Positions 6,793-10,000 of a DNA stretch of 10,000 nucleotides are shown one piece after another. Position numbers and translations under genes: made by a program. The stretch covers positions 1 through 10,000 of the forward strand of contig JAIWNU010000073.1 in the NCBI GenBank assembly GCA_020216655.1, written 5' to 3'. The DNA is from Treponema sp. (GTDB lineage: Bacteria > Spirochaetota > Spirochaetia > Treponematales > Breznakiellaceae). How positions within the stretch are numbered: position 1 is the first letter of the stretch; each line of letters opens with the position of its first letter. The notes beneath the pieces were generated by a model. That model saw nothing but the letters and a program-made list of their open reading frames with translations, made no database searches and was not told the origin of the DNA.

Positions 6793-7434
6793 ATGTATTC
6801 TCATCGTGTATTAGCCTATGAACAGCCTATTACCATCATAAGACCGGGAGAATATCTTGTTTCCCAAGAAGACATCATTATCTCCACTGTTTTAGGTTCC
6901 TGTATAGCGGTTGCAATGTACGATGGGAGTACCGGTTCTGGAGGGCTTAACCATTTTATGCTTCCCGCCGCATTTATACATCAGCACTCTACTCAAGCAG
7001 GGGGCGCCGGCCTGATTATTGAACCAGATCCGCGGGATTTTTTGGAAGACAGCGCTCGTTATGGTATGTATGCCATGGAAGTGTTGATTAACGGACTGCT
7101 CAGGCTTGGATGCCGGCGGGATCACTTAGCCGCTAAAGTGTTCGGCGGTGCTTCTGTCCTTGGCTTTGGTAAGGATGGCAGAAAAACCGTAGCTCAGAGC
7201 AACATAGATTTTGTTTTTGAGTATTTAGAAACCGAAAAAATTCCGATCATTGCTTCCGATGTAGGCGGGTCGGAGGCTCGAAAAATCCTCTTTTTTGTTA
7301 AAGAAGGAAAGGTGCTTCTGAAGCGAATTAAGGGAACCTATACGAACCTGGTTGCTCAGGAAGAACAAATTTACGAGGAACGGCTCAAGGCAAAACCGGT
7401 GGAGGGATCTGTCCATTTCTTCACGGAAGAATAA
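6793..7434 (+). CDS. cheD: Chemoreceptor glutamine deamidase CheD
   Basis: CheD deamidates selected glutamines of chemoreceptors to glutamate and, in systems with CheC, stimulates CheY-P dephosphorylation. The nucleophile is visible as C37 in STVLGSCIAV and the catalytic histidine as H54 in GGLNHFMLP. Their 17-residue spacing equals that of C27 and H44 in Thermotoga CheD. S31 or T32 occupies the place of the third active-site residue. KVFGGASV (about 115-122) and DVGGSEARKILF are further family motifs. At 213 residues it is longer than the roughly 160-residue minimal form, owing to a short N-terminal extension and a charged C-terminal tail. A strong Shine-Dalgarno, AAGGTGG (6782-6788), overlaps the stop of the MCP-like gene, so the two are one operon. 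Its last 14 nt overlap the convergent ribonuclease gene. No cheC or cheB lies in the window. Confidence 0.96.
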   Translation: MYSHRVLAYEQPITIIRPGEYLVSQEDIIISTVLGSCIAVAMYDGSTGSGGLNHFMLPAAFIHQHSTQAGGAGLIIEPDPRDFLEDSARYGMYAMEVLINGLLRLGCRRDHLAAKVFGGASVLGFGKDGRKTVAQSNIDFVFEYLETEKIPIIASDVGGSEARKILFFVKEGKVLLKRIKGTYTNLVAQEEQIYEERLKAKPVEGSVHFFTEE

Positions 7435-9310
7435 ACATAAATTCCAACTCCGGCAATTTTACCGATTTCAGTGTTACCGTAATGGTATCGTTGTAGCTTA
7501 CCGGTTCTTTTACGGCCACTTGGGTTTCTAAGGCCAGGGCCGGAATGATAACTGTTACCCGGTTTCCCTTGATGTCCACCACCACCGCTTCCCATTGGCT
7601 TCCCATTTTATCCTCTAAATACACCGCAGTCCAATGAAGCTTGGAAGCCCGTTCTGCCTGGATAGTAGCCGCCGCAGCGGCCTCGCCGGCCGCAACTCGT
7701 TCTAGGATTTCATCAATATCAAGCAATTGCTCTCCCTTAAGATAGCGCCTCAATTGCTGGTGGGCCAGAAGGTCCGTGTATCGCCGCAAGGGGCTTGTTA
7801 CCTGGGTGTATACCGAGAGCCCCAGTCCCGCATGGTCTCCTGGCTGGGCCGAGAGCCGGCGGGGCCGCATGCAGCGCCGCAGCTGATAGGAGCCTGCAAG
7901 GCCTGGCAAGACCTCGTTCGGCAGGTCTCCGATTTCCTGGGCTACAAAAGGAAAGGGAATACGGTTCCGCATGGCCCAGCGGGCTGTGGCTTCTCCGGCT
8001 ATCAGCATGCACTCCCGGACCATGTCAGCAGACCGGTATGAAGGTATGGGGGAGAACTGTATCTCTTTTCCGGAAACCCCAAGGTGAATCTCAGGGAATT
8101 CAATGGTTACCGCACCGGCGGCTTGCCTGCGCAGGATATTTTTCTGGGAAAAATCAAAAAGGCTTTTAAGGATCGGTTCTTCACTCAGACGATCCGCCTC
8201 GTCATAGGTAAGCCGCTTAACCCGGACAAGGCTGCGGAAAATATCGATTGCGTCGGGGCTCCCATCTTCCGCGAGGGAAATTTTAAAGGTCAATGCCGGT
8301 GATATTTCATCTAAACCTAAGGCAAAGTGCCGCAGGCTCTCTTCGTGAAGCATCCTGAGGGCCCCTTCGGGAAGGTACAGGGTAGATCCTCGGCTCCGGG
8401 CTTCCAGGTCCGCTTCGCTATCATTTGGTACAGAAGCAGCTGGGTCCGCCACATGTACATACAGAGTAGAGCCTTCTAGGTACACCGCATCATCCGGGTC
8501 GGTACTCCAGGGATTATCGATGGCAAAGGCTGGCTTGTCGGTCAGGTCAAGCCGATCCTCCTGAGGCGGAGGAGCAATAGGTGTCCGTGCAGAGCCCTGG
8601 GAACAGCCAAAGCGGCTCGGATATGGGTTGATGAACTGATCCCAGTACCCGATTTTTAAGAGCAGTTTATGGGCTTCTATAGGGGTTTCGGCCTTTCCTA
8701 AGTCCCGCAAGGTGCGGCTTTTGTCAGTTTTGCCGAAGGCGAGGGCTTCTACATCCTGGAGAAATCTTCCTTCGTTCACCTTATCATAGGTGCCGTTTCT
8801 GAGATGCTCAAGGAAAAGTTCCCGTTCTTCCTGTTCCCGATTTTTTTCGTTCCTCTTTTTTAAAATCTGCGCCACATCTTCTGGAGTACGTACCTGTACA
8901 TATATCCTGGGTACTGCCCCTATGGCCTGTGAGGCTGCCGCAGCTTCTGCCGCTTGGGCTTGTACCGTTTTTGGATCAGCTTCTATAAAATAGAGCCCAT
9001 CTGAGAGCAGTTTGTAGATTTCCCAGGCTGTCCGGGGAGTATATTCACCGAAAATAAGCTCCGCCGTTTCCTGCACACTGATCTGGCTTCCCTGCAGCAG
9101 TTCCCATGCCCCCGCAACATCTCCTTCAGCAAGAGGAGTTTCCAGTAATTTAAGTGATGCAAGGGGACCCGGATGGAGCAGGGTGATATCCTTAGGGCGC
9201 AATTTAATCGTTTCTCCCGAGGCGAGTTGAATGGTAAGTTTTTCTCCATTTTCAGTGATAATGGCCGGTTTCGATTTATAAATGACAAGGGCTTTTTCCA
9301 GTGTGCTCAT
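7421..9310 (-). CDS. RNB-domain exoribonuclease (RNase II/R family)
   Basis: Predicted 3'-5' exoribonuclease for RNA turnover, 629 residues from the ATG at 9310. The RNB catalytic aspartates are D265, D271, D273 and D274 in IDNPWSTDPDDAVY, with the same spacing as D201/D207/D209/D210 of E. coli RNase II. The second core motif is TSPLRRYTDLL, with R509/R510. The N-terminus lacks classical cold-shock domains. It has a small beta-rich segment (1-50), a likely winged-helix stretch and a charged Ala/Glu/Lys/Arg-rich helical linker (about 115-175), like plastid, cyanobacterial and Deinococcus RNB proteins. A short S1-like beta domain ends the protein (about 572-629). The frame extends upstream to a TTG at 9346, but that codon lies inside the predicted -35, and ATG gives the natural family start. 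No Shine-Dalgarno is seen. Too divergent to name rnr or rnb. Confidence 0.93.
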   Translation of the reverse strand: MSTLEKALVIYKSKPAIITENGEKLTIQLASGETIKLRPKDITLLHPGPLASLKLLETPLAEGDVAGAWELLQGSQISVQETAELIFGEYTPRTAWEIYKLLSDGLYFIEADPKTVQAQAAEAAAASQAIGAVPRIYVQVRTPEDVAQILKKRNEKNREQEERELFLEHLRNGTYDKVNEGRFLQDVEALAFGKTDKSRTLRDLGKAETPIEAHKLLLKIGYWDQFINPYPSRFGCSQGSARTPIAPPPQEDRLDLTDKPAFAIDNPWSTDPDDAVYLEGSTLYVHVADPAASVPNDSEADLEARSRGSTLYLPEGALRMLHEESLRHFALGLDEISPALTFKISLAEDGSPDAIDIFRSLVRVKRLTYDEADRLSEEPILKSLFDFSQKNILRRQAAGAVTIEFPEIHLGVSGKEIQFSPIPSYRSADMVRECMLIAGEATARWAMRNRIPFPFVAQEIGDLPNEVLPGLAGSYQLRRCMRPRRLSAQPGDHAGLGLSVYTQVTSPLRRYTDLLAHQQLRRYLKGEQLLDIDEILERVAAGEAAAAATIQAERASKLHWTAVYLEDKMGSQWEAVVVDIKGNRVTVIIPALALETQVAVKEPVSYNDTITVTLKSVKLPELEFMFILP

Positions 9311-9316
9311 GTTATC

Positions 9317-9346
9317 AGTGTAGCATGTATATTCGTAGTCTCTCAA
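9317..9346 (-). promoter_or_regulatory. Candidate promoter of the RNB ribonuclease gene (leaderless type)
   Basis: Read on the minus strand: TTGAGA (9341-9346, 5/6), an 18-nt spacer, then TACACT (9317-9322, 4/6) preceded by TGC, an extended -10. The -10 ends 6 nt before the ATG at 9308-9310, so transcription should begin at the start codon. No Shine-Dalgarno is present between them. Confidence 0.5.
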
Positions 9347-9397
9347 CTATGGGATTCTGCTAATACCTGGGTAAATTATACATTTTATATACAAAAA

Positions 9398-9427
9398 TTG
9401 ATTTAGTATTGCATAAAAATACATAAT
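9398..9427 (+). promoter_or_regulatory. Candidate promoter of the aspartate kinase gene
   Basis: TTGATT (9398-9403, 4/6), an 18-nt spacer, then CATAAT (9422-9427, 5/6) in an AT-rich spacer shared with the divergent ribonuclease gene. A second overlapping pair (TTGCAT 9409-9414 and TACAGT 9433-9438) is nearly as good, so the exact position is uncertain. No riboswitch-like or attenuator structure is visible between here and the start codon. Confidence 0.35.
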
Positions 9428-9448
9428 TTGATACAGTACAAGCCATAA

Positions 9449-9454
9449 TGGAGG
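9449..9454 (+). promoter_or_regulatory. Shine-Dalgarno of the aspartate kinase gene
   Basis: TGGAGG lies 7 nt before the ATG at 9462. This spacing favours that ATG over the second in-frame ATG at 9471. Confidence 0.8.
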
Positions 9455-9461
9455 TTTGTCG

Positions 9462-10000
9462 ATGATTGTCATGAAATTTGGCGGCAGTTCTGTTGCCAAT
9501 GCGGAGCGTATTCGCTATGTCACCGAAATTGTACGGTACCTTTTGAATCAAAAACCTGTGCTGGTGCTTTCCGCTATGGGTGATACAACCGATCATCTTT
9601 TGGATGCGGCAGATGAAGCACTAAAAGGTCATGTCTCGGTAGAAAAAATCGAAAACCTCCATAAACAGACAATCCAGGATTTACAGTTGGATTCCCAGGT
9701 CCTCGCAGAGGTTGATGCACTTCTGGCGGAACTTAAAAGCCTCCTCGTAGGTATCTCTCTTATAAAGGAGCTGACGAATCGGACGAAAGATTATCTTGTT
9801 TCATTTGGGGAGCGGCTTTCCATAAGAATCGCCGCCGCTTATTTCCGCGCTGCAGGTATTCAGGCCAAAGCGCTTGACGCCTGGGATGCGGGTTTTCAGT
9901 CCGATGCCCAATACGGCCAGGCGGAGGTATTGCCGGAAGCCTGGAATCGTATTGCAAGCACCCTTATTCCCTTGGTGGAATCGGGGGTGCTGCCGGTAGT
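9462..10000 (+). CDS. Aspartate kinase (3' end missing)
   Basis: Phosphorylates aspartate to aspartyl phosphate, the first step toward lysine, threonine and methionine. The first 179 residues are present and the frame is open to the window end. Visible motifs are the ATP-site KFGGSSV (5-11), LSAMGDTTD (36-44), ELTNRTKDYLVSFGERLS (103-120), which is the aspartate-binding SFGERLS region, and WDAGFQSDAQYG (141-152). The long helical insert between the second and third motifs resembles the ThrA/LysC-type kinases. Whether it is monofunctional or fused to homoserine dehydrogenase, and whether it has ACT domains, depends on sequence beyond the edge. It starts divergently from the ribonuclease gene with a clear Shine-Dalgarno. 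Confidence 0.95.
   Translation, partial: MIVMKFGGSSVANAERIRYVTEIVRYLLNQKPVLVLSAMGDTTDHLLDAADEALKGHVSVEKIENLHKQTIQDLQLDSQVLAEVDALLAELKSLLVGISLIKELTNRTKDYLVSFGERLSIRIAAAYFRAAGIQAKALDAWDAGFQSDAQYGQAEVLPEAWNRIASTLIPLVESGVLPV

Noticed and set aside
7417..7431. TTCTTC-ACG-GAAGAA inverted repeat as a bidirectional terminator
   Set aside because: Only 6 bp, AU-rich, with a 3-nt loop and no T-run on either side; too weak to call.
7727..8169. Overlapping open frames of 91-124 codons on both strands inside the RNB gene
   Set aside because: They sit over the conserved catalytic region of the ribonuclease in GC-rich sequence, which lengthens random frames. No start signals.
9361..9378. Imperfect inverted repeat TAATACC-TG-GGTAAATTA as an operator
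   Set aside because: The arms differ by a 2-nt gap and the region is AT-rich, so chance is a sufficient explanation.
9347..9461. Lysine or other riboswitch upstream of the aspartate kinase
   Set aside because: The spacer is too short for a lysine riboswitch and shows no terminator hairpin or conserved aptamer segments.
9360..9596. 78-codon minus-strand frame between the ribonuclease and aspartate kinase genes
   Set aside because: It is mostly antisense to the aspartate kinase N-terminus and has no ribosome site or family resemblance.

Overview
The window looks like ordinary chromosome from a bacterium of the Treponema/Spirochaeta group (Spirochaetes). This is an inference. It rests on the style of the chemotaxis genes (a soluble MCP-like coiled-coil protein next to cheD), the HacA/HacB-type isopropylmalate dehydratase and the orphan UgpC/MsmK-type ATPase. 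No rRNA or other marker gene is present to confirm it. I see no mobile element, CRISPR array, tRNA or rRNA. Coding density is very high, with no gene-free stretch over about 150 bases.

Left part (1-3695, + strand). leuC (5' end outside the window) and leuD form the two subunits of 3-isopropylmalate dehydratase in leucine synthesis. They are followed 15 nt later by an MFS transporter of the HcaT/LacY-like type, and then by a DUF554 membrane protein. Both membrane-protein genes may have their own promoters buried in the end of the preceding gene.

Middle (3696-4985, + strand). A single gene encodes an ABC-transporter ATPase of the UgpC/MalK/MsmK family. It has its own near-consensus promoter, a strong Shine-Dalgarno and a strong intrinsic terminator, and no permease or binding-protein gene lies beside it. 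This fits a stand-alone ATPase shared by several sugar importers.

Right-middle (4986-7434, + strand). A two-gene chemotaxis unit contains a 586-residue soluble, helical protein with a diverged MCP signalling tip, followed 9 nt later by cheD, a receptor glutamine deamidase. The large protein is the least conventional gene here. It appears to hold two diverged MCP-like modules, each followed about 105-112 residues later by an IQxH[D/E]I motif. The first of these motifs also resembles the catalytic DxxxQ helix of the CheY-P phosphatase CheZ.

Right edge (7421-10000). An RNB-family exoribonuclease on the - strand converges on cheD, and the two coding ends overlap by 14 nt. Divergent from it, across a 151-nt AT-rich spacer, is the start of an aspartate kinase gene that runs off the window.

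The most interesting cross-cutting signal concerns translation starts. leuD, the ABC ATPase, cheD and the aspartate kinase have clear Shine-Dalgarno sequences. The MFS gene, the MCP-like gene and the RNB ribonuclease gene have none. Each of these three instead has a plausible -35/-10 pair whose -10 ends exactly 6 nt before the ATG, so transcription would begin at the start codon. This suggests leaderless mRNAs at three unrelated genes.
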